Part shown: in pieces, positions 41,798 to 50,273 of the stretch
Position numbering within the stretch: the stretch's first letter is position 1
Layout of the letters: each line of letters starts with the position of its first letter
From: Bacillota bacterium
Lineage (GTDB): Bacteria; Bacillota; Clostridia; Oscillospirales; Ethanoligenentaceae
Length of the DNA: 63,198 nucleotides
NCBI GenBank assembly: GCA_023391835.1
Contig: JAEWAE010000066.1
Location: 1 to 63,198 of the forward strand
Direction: 5' to 3'
The notes under the pieces: model-generated
Databases searched by the model: none
The model's input: only the letters and a program-made list of their open reading frames with translations
Told to the model about the DNA's origin: nothing
Position numbers and translations under genes: made by a program

Positions 41798-43042
41798 TCA
41801 GTATATCAGACGGCGGAACCCGCGGATCACGTGGAAAGATATAAAGTTCGTGTTGTGGTTGGACTGCGCATTTTTATCGCCGGAGCGGGAAACGATGAGC
41901 AAATCGTTGCCCCGGATAGCCATTGACGCGTAGTGCCGGGATTGGTTTTCATCCGGACCGATGGCCACCACGCCTGCGAAGCACCAGTCGAAACAGTTCC
42001 TGGAAAAGTGGAGCACCAGACGGTGCCGCTCGTTAACAGGGTCGCCCCGGCGCGGCGGCATGGTCTCCCATTTTTTTAGACTATCCGTGCACTGGCTGGA
42101 TAAGAGCCAGTAGGTTCCGGTTTCGGCGTCGTAAAGAATGTGGAATTTCATCTGCCCGCCCGGCAGGTAGAAAAAGAGCATGGTCTTCCCGGATGGGGCC
42201 GTTTCCAGCATGGTTTCCATACTGCCATCGGCCTTTTCCACGACCTTCGCCATCGCCGCAATGTTTGGGAGGCCGCTGTTTGTGCGCATGAAAAGATGGA
42301 AGGTGTGCCCGGTCGGGTCTGTAAAAACGTCAGCGGGGTTTTGAAACTGGACTACCTGTGTTTCCAGCCACCCCAGCGGCATCCATTTCTCGCTGCCGTC
42401 AAAGCTGGTCTTATAAAACGGCACGCCGAAATATTCAAGATCATTTTCACGGACGGTCTCGCGGAAGATCATCCGGGAGGCGAAAGTCCAATTTTCCTTC
42501 CGCAGCAGATCCGTGCCGATCTTCCCCCGCATCAGCACCGGCGCATGGGCGTTGACCGGCCAGCCGCAGTTGGGGTCCTTCAGATATTCCATCACAAGAT
42601 AGATGCAGCCGTTGGCATACCAGACGTTGGACGGCGCCTGATGCCATAGCTCCCCATGGGTCAGAAAGACAGGGTCGCTCCAGGTTTCGCCATTGTCGTC
42701 CGAACGCAGAATCCCCAGGTCGCCCGCCTGCCCGATGATATAGACCGAGTGGCCCGCCACAAAGGGCCGGCTGTGACACAATGGGTTGGACGATGTCTTT
42801 TTCCAGCTCCTGCCCCCATCCTCCGATAGGTAGGCGCAGCCCGCCTGGTACAGGTGGGGGTATAGGGATATCGGGCACGATCCTTCCATTCGCCGGACAC
42901 CCGGCCCGCCGAAATCCATGGTGACCAGCAGATTGCCATTGGGCAGCACGGCGATGCCCGGACTGAAGCAGAAAATGTCCTGGGGGGAAGGGGATTCCAC
43001 GACTCGGACAAAATCATCCGCAAGAGGGCGGATCTCGTTCAT
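41798..43042 (-). CDS. BNR-repeat (sialidase-fold) protein, probably cytoplasmic
   Basis: This 414-residue beta-propeller protein has two clear Asp boxes, SEDGGRSW (73-80) and SDDNGETW (114-121), the hallmark of sialidase-fold enzymes. An Arg-rich N-terminal part could supply the carboxylate-binding triad, but the family RIP/FRIP motif is not clear. There is no signal peptide, unlike most secreted sialidases, so it should act on imported oligosaccharide. Such proteins may be glycosidases, epimerases or lyases. It lies 50 bases after the permease gene and 65 bases before the aldolase gene in one operon. Confidence 0.8.
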   Translation of the reverse strand: MNEIRPLADDFVRVVESPSPQDIFCFSPGIAVLPNGNLLVTMDFGGPGVRRMEGSCPISLYPHLYQAGCAYLSEDGGRSWKKTSSNPLCHSRPFVAGHSVYIIGQAGDLGILRSDDNGETWSDPVFLTHGELWHQAPSNVWYANGCIYLVMEYLKDPNCGWPVNAHAPVLMRGKIGTDLLRKENWTFASRMIFRETVRENDLEYFGVPFYKTSFDGSEKWMPLGWLETQVVQFQNPADVFTDPTGHTFHLFMRTNSGLPNIAAMAKVVEKADGSMETMLETAPSGKTMLFFYLPGGQMKFHILYDAETGTYWLLSSQCTDSLKKWETMPPRRGDPVNERHRLVLHFSRNCFDWCFAGVVAIGPDENQSRHYASMAIRGNDLLIVSRSGDKNAQSNHNTNFISFHVIRGFRRLIY

Positions 43043-43092
43043 AAAGAAAACCTCCGTTTTGATTGGAATATCGGCATACGCCCGGGAATATT

Positions 43093-43989
43093 TCAGCCCT
43101 TGACCGACCCGATCATGACGCCTTTGACGAAATATTTCTGGGCGAATGGATAGATCATCAGCATCGGCAGGCTCGAAACGATGATGATGCCGTATTTCAT
43201 TGACTCGGCCAGATAAATTTGCTGCATGTCGTTGCTGTTGACCGTGCCGACCTGGAGCTGCCGCATCATTTCGGTCTGGGCATTAAGAATTTCGCGCAGC
43301 ACCAGTTGGAGCGGATAAAGATTGCGGCTGTTGATGTAGATCAGTGCGTTGAAGTAGGAATTCCACTGGCCGACCAGCGCAAATACGGTCAGCACGGCGA
43401 TGACCGCTTTGGAAAGCGGGAGGATGATCTTAAAAAAGTACTGCACATTGTTGCAACCGTCGATACGGGCGGCCTCCAGCATTTCGGAGGGAATATTGGA
43501 GTCGATGAAGGTGCGCGCGATGATGATGTTATACATGCTGACGCAGCCCATGATAACCAGCGTCATGGGATTGTTCAGCATGTTGAGACTGCGCACCACC
43601 AGATAGGTGGGGATCAGGCCGCCGCCGAAAAACATGGGTATCACGAAAAGCGCCAGCAGGAAGTTGCGCCCCGCCAGATCGCGGCGGGTGAACACATACC
43701 CGGCCATCATGGTCAGCGAAACCGACAGGAAAGCGCCCCCCAGGGAGTAGAAAATCGAGTTGCGGTACCCCAGCCATATCATCCCATAGCCGAGCACCTT
43801 CTGGTAGCCCACCAGTGTCAGACCGCGCGGGAAAAACAGCACCTGACCCGTGGCCACCAGATTCGGCGTGCTCAACGAGGCGATCACAATAAAATAGAGC
43901 GGATAGGCCACGATCAGCAAAAGCAGGAAAAGCAAAGCGGTATTAATGATATCGAATGCGAGATCGGCCCCGCTTGATTTGACTTTCAT
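43093..43989 (-). CDS. Carbohydrate ABC transporter permease (LplC/YtcP type)
   Basis: This 298-residue membrane protein has six helices and the MalG-type EAA loop (EMLEAARIDGCNNVQYFFKIILPLSKAVIAVL, around residues 190-220). It ends MKYGIIIVSSLPMLMIYPFAQKYFVKGVMIGSVKG, the typical terminus of LplC-like permeases. With the LplB-like permease and the solute-binding lipoprotein it makes an importer for oligosaccharides. No ATPase is encoded in the operon, so it must share a housekeeping MsmX-type ATPase, as is usual in Firmicutes. It starts 13 bases after the upstream permease gene. Confidence 0.95.
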   Translation of the reverse strand: MKVKSSGADLAFDIINTALLFLLLLIVAYPLYFIVIASLSTPNLVATGQVLFFPRGLTLVGYQKVLGYGMIWLGYRNSIFYSLGGAFLSVSLTMMAGYVFTRRDLAGRNFLLALFVIPMFFGGGLIPTYLVVRSLNMLNNPMTLVIMGCVSMYNIIIARTFIDSNIPSEMLEAARIDGCNNVQYFFKIILPLSKAVIAVLTVFALVGQWNSYFNALIYINSRNLYPLQLVLREILNAQTEMMRQLQVGTVNSNDMQQIYLAESMKYGIIIVSSLPMLMIYPFAQKYFVKGVMIGSVKG

Positions 43990-44002
43990 CGTGTCCCTCC
44001 CT

Positions 44003-44962
44003 TTAAAACAGCCCGGTCTGCCCGAGACTCTTGGCCGTGCGGTCGACCGTGATGAGCAGGATCAGGTTGATGACGGAATTGAGCAGCCCGATGGCGGTGG
44101 AATAACTGTATTGGCTGTTGAGCAGGCCGACTTTGTACACATAGGTGGAAATGATTTCGGAACTGTTGAGGTTCATCGAATTCTGCATCAGATAGTCTTT
44201 TTCAAATCCGACGTTCAGAATGCCGCCGCAGTTGAGAATCAGCAGAATTACGATTGTGGGGATAATCCCCGGCAGGTCGATGTGCCACATACGCTGCAAT
44301 TTGTTGGCGCCGTCCACTACGGCGGCCTCGTGCAGGGATATGTCGACACCTGACAGCGCAGCTAGATAGATGATGCTGCTCCACCCCATACTCTGCCAGA
44401 CGCCCGACCACACATACAGGTGGGAAAAAGCCTTTTCGTTGAGCAAAGTCATCAGCGGGCCTGAAAGAAGCCCCAGCTTATGCAGGAAGGTGCTCACAAT
44501 CCCCATGCTTGGGGAGAAAAAGACGTTGAGCATGCCCACTAGCACCACGGTAGAGATAAAATGCGGAGCGTATGTGATTGTTTGCGTGAGACTCTTGAAT
44601 TTGGAAAACCGACAGCTGTTTAGGCACAGTGCCAGGATAATCGGAATGGGGAAACCCGCGATCAATGAATAAATGCTCAGACGCAGGGTGTTGAGGATGA
44701 TCGTCCATACGGAGCTCTGGGCAAAAAAGCGTTGGAACTGATAAAGGCCCACCCATTCGCTCCCTAAAATGCCCCGGAAGGGCTTATATGCCTTGAACGC
44801 AATGATGACGCCATACATGGGGGCATAGCAGAAAACAAGCAGATAAATGACCGACGGCAGGAGCAGCAGGTATAGTCCCAGATTCATGCGAATGCGCCGG
44901 CCGAGCCGATTCAGGCGGCTGTCCGTCCGGGTGCTTTGCATAGCGGAGCCAACAGTATACAT
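44003..44962 (-). CDS. Carbohydrate ABC transporter permease (LplB/YtcN type)
   Basis: This 319-residue membrane protein has six helices and the EAA loop (LHEAAVVDGANKLQRMWHIDLPGIIPTIVIL). The sequence LPSVIYLLVFCYAPMYGVIIAFKAYKPFRGI is characteristic of LplB-like permeases. The start at 44962 is set by AAGAGGG; the frame extending to 45076 crosses the intercistronic stem-loop. It works with the LplC-like permease and the lipoprotein encoded upstream. Confidence 0.95.
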   Translation of the reverse strand: MYTVGSAMQSTRTDSRLNRLGRRIRMNLGLYLLLLPSVIYLLVFCYAPMYGVIIAFKAYKPFRGILGSEWVGLYQFQRFFAQSSVWTIILNTLRLSIYSLIAGFPIPIILALCLNSCRFSKFKSLTQTITYAPHFISTVVLVGMLNVFFSPSMGIVSTFLHKLGLLSGPLMTLLNEKAFSHLYVWSGVWQSMGWSSIIYLAALSGVDISLHEAAVVDGANKLQRMWHIDLPGIIPTIVILLILNCGGILNVGFEKDYLMQNSMNLNSSEIISTYVYKVGLLNSQYSYSTAIGLLNSVINLILLITVDRTAKSLGQTGLF

Positions 44963-45033
44963 GCGAGTCCCTCTTTTCCTGGAATCCTTCCGAGAATACG
45001 AAGCGTATGCGGAACCGTACGGCGAAAGAAAGA

Positions 45034-45073
45034 TATATGAAGTGGCACGGCATCCGCCGCGCCGCTTCATATA
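45034..45073 (-). other. Intercistronic stem-loop after the solute-binding protein gene
   Basis: Arms TATATGAAGTGGC and GCCGCTTCATATA pair over 13 positions with one G-U pair, in the 134-bp gap between the binding-protein gene and the first permease gene. There is no T-run. Such structures usually protect the upstream message, so the binding protein is made in excess over the permeases. Confidence 0.6.
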
Positions 45074-45096
45074 CACAGTTTACCGTCTGCCAGCTC

Positions 45097-46722
45097 CTAT
45101 TTTTTCGCCGCGAGTTTAGCGGCCGCGTCCAGACGTTTCTGGTTGAGGGTCATATACTCTTTCAGGCCGATCTTGTTGAGCTGGGCGACGTAACCGTCCC
45201 ATCCGGAGTCGATGTCGGCTTTCCCCGTGATCCAGTTGGCGATGGTGGTGCCGATATAGTTGTTGATCTGCGTATCCAGATCGGACCGGCGCTGCTCATC
45301 GGTGTCGGAAAGGACCCCCGAAGGAATATTCGGAATATTCAGATTCGTTTTCGGTATGTAATTCTTATAGATGTTGTGGTATGCCCAGGCGCGCGTGCCT
45401 TCCACTTTTGCACTGGGATCGGTGAACATGTCCTCCGTGACGAGGCAGGGCACAAAGTTGCCCACTGCGTTGGTCGCTTCGGTATATTTCGGGTTGGTGA
45501 TCAGCTGATATTTGCCGTCCGATCCATCTGTCCATCCGACGCCCTGCGAACCGAAGTTGAAATTCATCGAGACCTTCGGGTCCGCAAAATAATTGGCCAG
45601 CCGCACGGAGGCAACCGGATACTTGTTGTTTTTATAGATCATGAAATTCCGGGGGAATGTGGAGCCCTTGACCTGAGCGCGGATATACGGCTGTTTGCCG
45701 CTGGGCGACTGGACCGGCGCCATAGGGTACCACCATTTTCCGTTGGTGGCGTAGTTCTTGTTGGCGTCTCCGAAAGCGAAGATCGAGCCGGCCATTGCAG
45801 GGTCGGAGGTCAGGGCCGCGGTGTAGGCAGACCAGTCGTCGGTGAACGCCTGAGGCATGATCAGGCCCTCTTTGTACAGCGTGGCCAAATACTTGATCGG
45901 CGCCTTGAGATCGGTATTGGTGGCCTGACATTTGAATTTCCCGCTGTCGTCGATGAAATAGCCGCCGGGGCAGTACACGCCGAATGTGCCGTAAATATCA
46001 AACTGCCCCCCGATGGCCGAGCCGTATCGGAAATACAGCGGTGTAACATTTTTGGGGATGCTCCCCTTTCCGGCATTTGATTTGACGTCTTCCAGATATT
46101 TCTGGAAATCTTCGGTCGTTTTGGGCGTGGAAAGTCCCAACTCGTTGAGCCATTTCCGGTTGATCAGCCACTGATCGCGCAGATTATACGTCGTTTCATC
46201 CAGATACACATATGGGAAGCCGTAGATTTTTCCGTCCGTATAGGTGCATTGGAGCTTGATGTCCGGGTTCGCACTGAGAAATTTCTTCCAGGTGGGAGCA
46301 TATTGCATGTATTTGTCCACGCTAACGACGGCCCCCGACTCAATGGCATCGTTCTTGGACTGATCGCTGGCATCCAGCCGCAGAGAGATGTCCGGATAGT
46401 TCTGACTGGCGTACATCAGGTTTGCTTTTTCCGGGTCGCTGTAAAACGTGATGTCCAAATTGATACCGGTCGTTTTCTCCAGCTCCTGGAGAGCGTCGGA
46501 TTTTAGAGAAAGCCCGACGCCCGCCGCGTACCATTCCGCGACTTTGAGCGTGATCGGCGAATTGACGATCGGATACCCGGTGGCATTGGTGACGCCGCCG
46601 TCCAGCGTACCCTTCACGCTTTGGGACGTCGTGCCGGTTTTACCGCCGGAACAGCCAGTCACCACGCTTGTCAGGATCAGGGCGGATGTCAGCAGAGACG
46701 CAACTTTCATTTTGCGAGACAA
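45097..46722 (-). CDS. Extracellular solute-binding lipoprotein (LplA/YtcQ type)
   Basis: This 541-residue lipoprotein starts with a signal peptide ending in the lipobox SVVTGC (Cys near 23), followed by a Gly/Thr/Ser linker and a family 1-type binding domain. Large size and gene order identify the LplA/YtcQ group, which delivers complex oligosaccharides (for example from plant or host glycans) to LplBC permeases. I chose TTG 46722 because GGAGGAACC lies eight bases upstream. An in-frame ATG four codons later is too far from that site, and the frame extending to 46812 encodes no signal. Confidence 0.93.
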   Translation of the reverse strand: MSRKMKVASLLTSALILTSVVTGCSGGKTGTTSQSVKGTLDGGVTNATGYPIVNSPITLKVAEWYAAGVGLSLKSDALQELEKTTGINLDITFYSDPEKANLMYASQNYPDISLRLDASDQSKNDAIESGAVVSVDKYMQYAPTWKKFLSANPDIKLQCTYTDGKIYGFPYVYLDETTYNLRDQWLINRKWLNELGLSTPKTTEDFQKYLEDVKSNAGKGSIPKNVTPLYFRYGSAIGGQFDIYGTFGVYCPGGYFIDDSGKFKCQATNTDLKAPIKYLATLYKEGLIMPQAFTDDWSAYTAALTSDPAMAGSIFAFGDANKNYATNGKWWYPMAPVQSPSGKQPYIRAQVKGSTFPRNFMIYKNNKYPVASVRLANYFADPKVSMNFNFGSQGVGWTDGSDGKYQLITNPKYTEATNAVGNFVPCLVTEDMFTDPSAKVEGTRAWAYHNIYKNYIPKTNLNIPNIPSGVLSDTDEQRRSDLDTQINNYIGTTIANWITGKADIDSGWDGYVAQLNKIGLKEYMTLNQKRLDAAAKLAAKK

Positions 46723-46824
46723 GGCAGGTTCCTCCTTCTTTTTGATCGACGTACATGGAAACGACTTCCAGGAATTGGCGTCACTTGCGAATGATCTTTC
46801 TGGCACTTGCACTATTTGGACGTG

Positions 46825-46852
46825 TATATATTTTACAGGCCTGTAATTGCAA
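46825..46852 (-). promoter_or_regulatory. Promoter of the sugar-uptake operon
   Basis: On the minus strand TTGCAA (46852-46847), a 16-bp spacer and TATATA (46830-46825), about 100 bases before the lipoprotein start. Confidence 0.65.
46833..46846. promoter_or_regulatory. Perfect 14-bp palindrome within the promoter spacer
   Basis: TTACAGGCCTGTAA fills the spacer between the -35 and -10 boxes of the uptake operon. A protein bound here would block RNA polymerase, so it is a likely operator for a dimeric repressor not encoded nearby. Confidence 0.65.
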
Positions 46853-46860
46853 AATAATAA

Positions 46861-46874
46861 CGTCTATACAGACG
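46861..46874. promoter_or_regulatory. Second inverted repeat upstream of the uptake promoter
   Basis: CGTCT, ATAC, AGACG: a 5-4-5 inverted repeat nine bases upstream of the -35 box. This is a position where an activator such as the AraC protein or a second repressor could bind. Confidence 0.45.
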
Positions 46875-47019
46875 AAGTGCACAATATAGAATAAATTATT
46901 GATTAAATTGCATCTAAATTATAGATTTTAACCGGCATTGAGGAAATATGCCAAGCCGACAACTTTTTATCCTAAAAAGACATAGCTGGTGGGAAACCGG
47001 CATCCTGCCCGGGTCTTAC

Positions 47020-47057
47020 GGCCGCCTGAAACGGCCCGGCAGGCCGATCCGGCGGCC
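47020..47057. repeat. GC-rich inverted repeat in the divergent control region
   Basis: GGCCGCC (47020-47026) and GGCGGCC (47051-47057) can pair. It lies upstream of the esterase promoter; its role is unknown. The rest of 46875-47100 is AT-rich on the left and holds no gene. Confidence 0.35.
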
Positions 47058-47101
47058 GAAGTCCATGTGCCGAAGAGAAAAAAGTGAAGAATAAAAATCA
47101 C

Positions 47102-47130
47102 TTGCAACCTGCAGGCGATCCCACTATAAT
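47102..47130 (+). promoter_or_regulatory. Promoter of the CE7 esterase gene
   Basis: TTGCAA at 47102-47107, a 17-bp spacer and TATAAT at 47125-47130. Confidence 0.78.
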
Positions 47131-47199
47131 CAATTCAAAGGAATCGGGCCGCAGGGCGGCAAGAAGACAGACAGTATGGTTTTGAGAGGAGAGATCGGT

Positions 47200-48159
47200 T
47201 TGCCGGCGTTTGAAATGCCTATGGAACAACTCCGAACGTATACGGGTACCAATCCATGCCCGGAGGACTTCGATGTGTACTGGGAGCACGCACTTCAGGA
47301 AATGGCTGCCGTCGACCCGAAGCCGGTCATGACCCCCGCTGCATATGACTGTTCTTTTGCCGAATGCTTCGACCTGTATTTTACCGGTGTGCGCGGCGCC
47401 CGTGTGTATGCCAAGCTCGTGTGCCCGAGGGGCACGCGGGGGAAACATCCGGCCGTACTGATGTTTCACGGCTATTCGGGAAACAGCGGCGACTGGTTCA
47501 ATCTGCTGCCTTACGCCGCCGCCGGCTTTGTCATCGCGGCGCTCGATTGCCGCGGGCAGGGCGGTCTTTCGGAGGACGTGGGCGGTGTCAGGGGGAATAC
47601 CCTGCAGGGCCAGATTATCCGCGGTCTGGATGACAGCCCGGAAAATATGCTGATGCGGCATATTTTCCTGGATACGGCGGAGCTTGCCGGGATCGTGATG
47701 GATATGCCGCAGGTGGACCCGGAACGGGTGGGCGCTTTCGGCGGCTCGCAGGGCGGCGGCCTAACACTCGCCTGTGCGGCGCTTGAGCCGCGCATCCGCA
47801 GGCTGGTACCGCAGATGCCCTTCCTGTCCGACTACCGGCGCGTCTGGGAAATGGATCTGGATAAGGACGCCTATGAGGAGCTGAAACAGTATTTCCGCCG
47901 GTTTGACCCGCTGCATGAGCAGGAGCGGGATATTTTTACGCGACTGGGTTATATTGACGTCCATAACCTGGCGCCGCAGATCCGTGGAGAAGTGATGATG
48001 CTGACGGGGCTTATGGATACGGTCTGCCCGCCCTCGACACAGTTCGCAGCCTATAACCGCATATCCTCGCCCAAGCGGATGCTGCTTTATCCCGATTTCG
48101 GCCATGAAGGCTATCCGGGCGGCAGCGACAGGGTCTTTCAATTTATGCAGGGGCTGTAA
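47200..48159 (+). CDS. CE7 family acetyl esterase (acetylxylan esterase/cephalosporin deacetylase)
   Basis: This 319-residue alpha/beta hydrolase has the CE7 signatures: DCRGQGG (about 115-121), the nucleophile elbow GGSQGGG (Ser near 182) and the C-terminal FGHEGYPGG with the catalytic His. CE7 enzymes are cytoplasmic and remove O-acetyl groups from short imported oligosaccharides; there is no signal peptide here. TTG 47200 follows GAGAGGAGAG by six bases and gives the normal family N-terminus (PAFEMPMEQLRTY). ATG 47176 has no ribosome binding site. Divergence from the uptake operon suggests shared control and a substrate bearing O-acetyl groups. Confidence 0.92.
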   Translation: MPAFEMPMEQLRTYTGTNPCPEDFDVYWEHALQEMAAVDPKPVMTPAAYDCSFAECFDLYFTGVRGARVYAKLVCPRGTRGKHPAVLMFHGYSGNSGDWFNLLPYAAAGFVIAALDCRGQGGLSEDVGGVRGNTLQGQIIRGLDDSPENMLMRHIFLDTAELAGIVMDMPQVDPERVGAFGGSQGGGLTLACAALEPRIRRLVPQMPFLSDYRRVWEMDLDKDAYEELKQYFRRFDPLHEQERDIFTRLGYIDVHNLAPQIRGEVMMLTGLMDTVCPPSTQFAAYNRISSPKRMLLYPDFGHEGYPGGSDRVFQFMQGL

Positions 48160-48281
48160 TGTCGGAAGAACCCCATTGGCCATGTCAGTTTTATTGCCGT
48201 GTGGATGTGGCGGATCGATCAGGATTTTTAAAATCCGGGATATTTTCCAGTACGAATCGGGAGTTTCTATTTGATAATATG

Positions 48282-48339
48282 GGGAATAAAAAGCAACAGC
48301 CGAGTCTTTTATTTGACTCGGCTGTTGCTTTTTATTCCC
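48282..48339. terminator. Terminator with an unusually long perfect stem
   Basis: A 25-bp stem without a mismatch (48282-48306 with 48315-48339) around TTTTATTT. The arms contain AAAAAGC and GCTTTTT, so it can work in both directions. It follows the esterase gene by 120 bases. Confidence 0.88.
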
Positions 48340-48656
48340 TCTGATTGCGTAAATATGTAAGTTCGACAGCGTATATATTTTCCGCAGTCGTAACCGCGAT
48401 ATCGCTTATTAATTTCGATAAGATGGAGCATCGGCGTGTCATGCCACACGGATGTGCGTAAGAAGCCCTTAGACCATCCCAGAAGCCGAACCGCTTTTCT
48501 CGGATTCTCATCCGCATAGGCCATCCACTGATGACCTATGCGGCAAGTTTAGGGAGCGGCATAAGCGGCTGAATTTCGATGATGAGGTGGCACCTATCTT
48601 TTTTTACACCTTGCTTCTCAAAATGGGGACTTGTCTGATAAAATCGCCTGGTGCTA
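48340..48656. other. Intergenic region before the polysaccharide operon
   Basis: No convincing gene is seen. Two overlapping minus-strand frames of 61 and 71 codons (48309-48524) run into the terminator stem and look like chance or a decayed remnant. A 9-bp perfect inverted repeat (CCGCATAGG at 48512-48520 with 48535-48543) is present. GC content drops here and stays low through the operon that follows. Confidence 0.4.
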
Positions 48657-48685
48657 TTGAATTGCCACGTTTATCATTGTACAAT
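48657..48685 (+). promoter_or_regulatory. Promoter of the surface polysaccharide operon
   Basis: TTGAAT at 48657-48662, a 17-bp spacer and TACAAT at 48680-48685. The mRNA would have a leader of about 120 nt before the first start codon. Confidence 0.65.
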
Positions 48686-48811
48686 AACCTTATGTATTAC
48701 CAACTTTAAACTCAATGAATTATATTTTATGCCGATAATGATATCGACAAGAACTCTTTTTACTGAAGGGAGCAAAACGAATCGTCAGAAAATCACGGAG
48801 GTATTTGGAGA

Positions 48812-49507
48812 GTGGACCAGAAAATGGATGCGAATGTCATTTCAATCGGCGATATTTTCTTCTCACTTAAGAAGCATATTGCAATGATTATCGGTGTGAC
48901 GGTTATTTTTACAGTGGGCGGTTTTCTGCTTGCAAAGTTGATTATTCCGCCCACTTATGAAAGTGACGCGACTATGGTGGTGACCGCCGGACAGACGGCA
49001 CAGTCCAATGTGATCACGTACGACCAGCTCAACACGGCCCAACAATTGATCAATACCTGTGCGGTTGTGCTAAAGAGCGACACTGTGCTGGATCAGGTAA
49101 TCAATGATCTGGAACTGGATATATCGTCAAAAAATCTTGCGAAAAAAGTATCTGTGAGCGGAGTCAACCAGACGGAAGTATTGGATATATCCGTAAAATA
49201 TTCGGACCCCCAGACAGCGGCCATGATTGCCAATGATATTACAAAAATAGCTCCCCAGATTTTAATTAAGACAGTGAAAGCAAGCTCGGTCGAGATCGTC
49301 TCACCGGCAAAAGAAAATAAGGCTCCCGTTTCCCCTAAAGTACCGCTGATTACGCTGATTGCGCTTTTGGTCGGGGCTGCCGTCTCAGGCGGTACGGCTA
49401 TCGTGATTGAGATGACGGACACAACTTTTACGACAGAAGAGGATCTCAAAGACTGCCTGGGCGTTACAGTATTAGGGGTTATACCCAGCGCCAATGTGAA
49501 AGACTGA
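48812..49507 (+). CDS. Wzz/CpsC-like chain-length and kinase-activator protein
   Basis: This 231-residue membrane protein has a Wzz domain: helix at about 22-45, an extracytoplasmic helical segment (YESDATMVVTAGQ... VKYSDPQTAAMIANDI) and a second helix at about 184-206. A short cytoplasmic tail should activate the adjacent BY-kinase. It controls export and chain length of the polysaccharide. The start is GTG 48812, with GGAGGT nine bases upstream. It is the first gene of a 14-gene plus-strand operon. Confidence 0.93.
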   Translation: MDQKMDANVISIGDIFFSLKKHIAMIIGVTVIFTVGGFLLAKLIIPPTYESDATMVVTAGQTAQSNVITYDQLNTAQQLINTCAVVLKSDTVLDQVINDLELDISSKNLAKKVSVSGVNQTEVLDISVKYSDPQTAAMIANDITKIAPQILIKTVKASSVEIVSPAKENKAPVSPKVPLITLIALLVGAAVSGGTAIVIEMTDTTFTTEEDLKDCLGVTVLGVIPSANVKD

Positions 49508-49517
49508 GGGAAACAAC

Positions 49518-50243
49518 GTGAGGAAAAAAATACATACCGTTCATACGCAGATATTGGGCAATGATGCACCTTTTGCCTTTGTGGAAGCCTATAAAACGTT
49601 ACGCACCAACTTACAGTTTGCATCGATCAATAATGATTATAAGAAAATCATAGTTACCAGTTCATTACCGGGTGAAGGGAAGAGCACGGTTGCGATCAAT
49701 CTGGCGCTGAGCTTGCAAAGTGATGGCAACCGGGTGCTTTTGGTCGAAGCGGATTTACGGAAACCAGCCATACAAAGGTATCTCCATTTGGGCAGCGTTG
49801 GGAGTGCGGGCTTGTCGAATATTTTGACAAAAAGAGAGAAACTGCAGCAGGCGTTAATCCTGCTGAGTGATTCGGAATTGAGCGTGATTTTAGCAGGCCC
49901 GGTACCTCCCAACCCCGCCGAAATGCTGGGCTCCCGAAACATGAAGGAACTAATTGATACGTTAGAGAAAGATTATGACTACATTGTTTTCGACACACCG
50001 CCCGTCTCGGTTGTGACGGATGCGGCGGTATTGTCTAAATGGTGTGACGGTGTGCTTCTTGTGGTCAAACAGAAGTTTACGGATAAGCAGTCGGTGTTAT
50101 TGGCTAAAGATAATTTGGTCAAGGTGGGTGCAAACATCATCGGCTGCGTAATGACGGATTTCAAACCGTCGCAAAGTAAACACTCGTATACATATTATAA
50201 TTATAAATATCAATACGGCTATGATTCTCATAACGAAAAATGA
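49518..50243 (+). CDS. BY-kinase (CpsD/CapB-like tyrosine kinase)
   Basis: This 241-residue cytoplasmic kinase has Walker A PGEGKST (51-57), Walker A' VLLVEADLRKP (73-83) and Walker B YIVFDTPP (near 155). The C-terminus carries the autophosphorylation tail, a cluster of eight Tyr in 16 residues (YTYYNYKYQYGY). Together with the Wzz-like protein and the PHP phosphatase it forms the standard Gram-positive switch that couples phosphorylation to polymer length. The gene starts ten bases after the preceding stop. Confidence 0.95.
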   Translation: MRKKIHTVHTQILGNDAPFAFVEAYKTLRTNLQFASINNDYKKIIVTSSLPGEGKSTVAINLALSLQSDGNRVLLVEADLRKPAIQRYLHLGSVGSAGLSNILTKREKLQQALILLSDSELSVILAGPVPPNPAEMLGSRNMKELIDTLEKDYDYIVFDTPPVSVVTDAAVLSKWCDGVLLVVKQKFTDKQSVLLAKDNLVKVGANIIGCVMTDFKPSQSKHSYTYYNYKYQYGYDSHNEK

Positions 50244-50273
50244 CGATTCCATATAGAGCCGGTGAGGACATAA

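Noticed and set aside
48309..48524. Two overlapping minus-strand frames of 61 and 71 codons
   Set aside because: They end inside the terminator stem, lack clear ribosome binding sites and show no motif; at most a decayed remnant.
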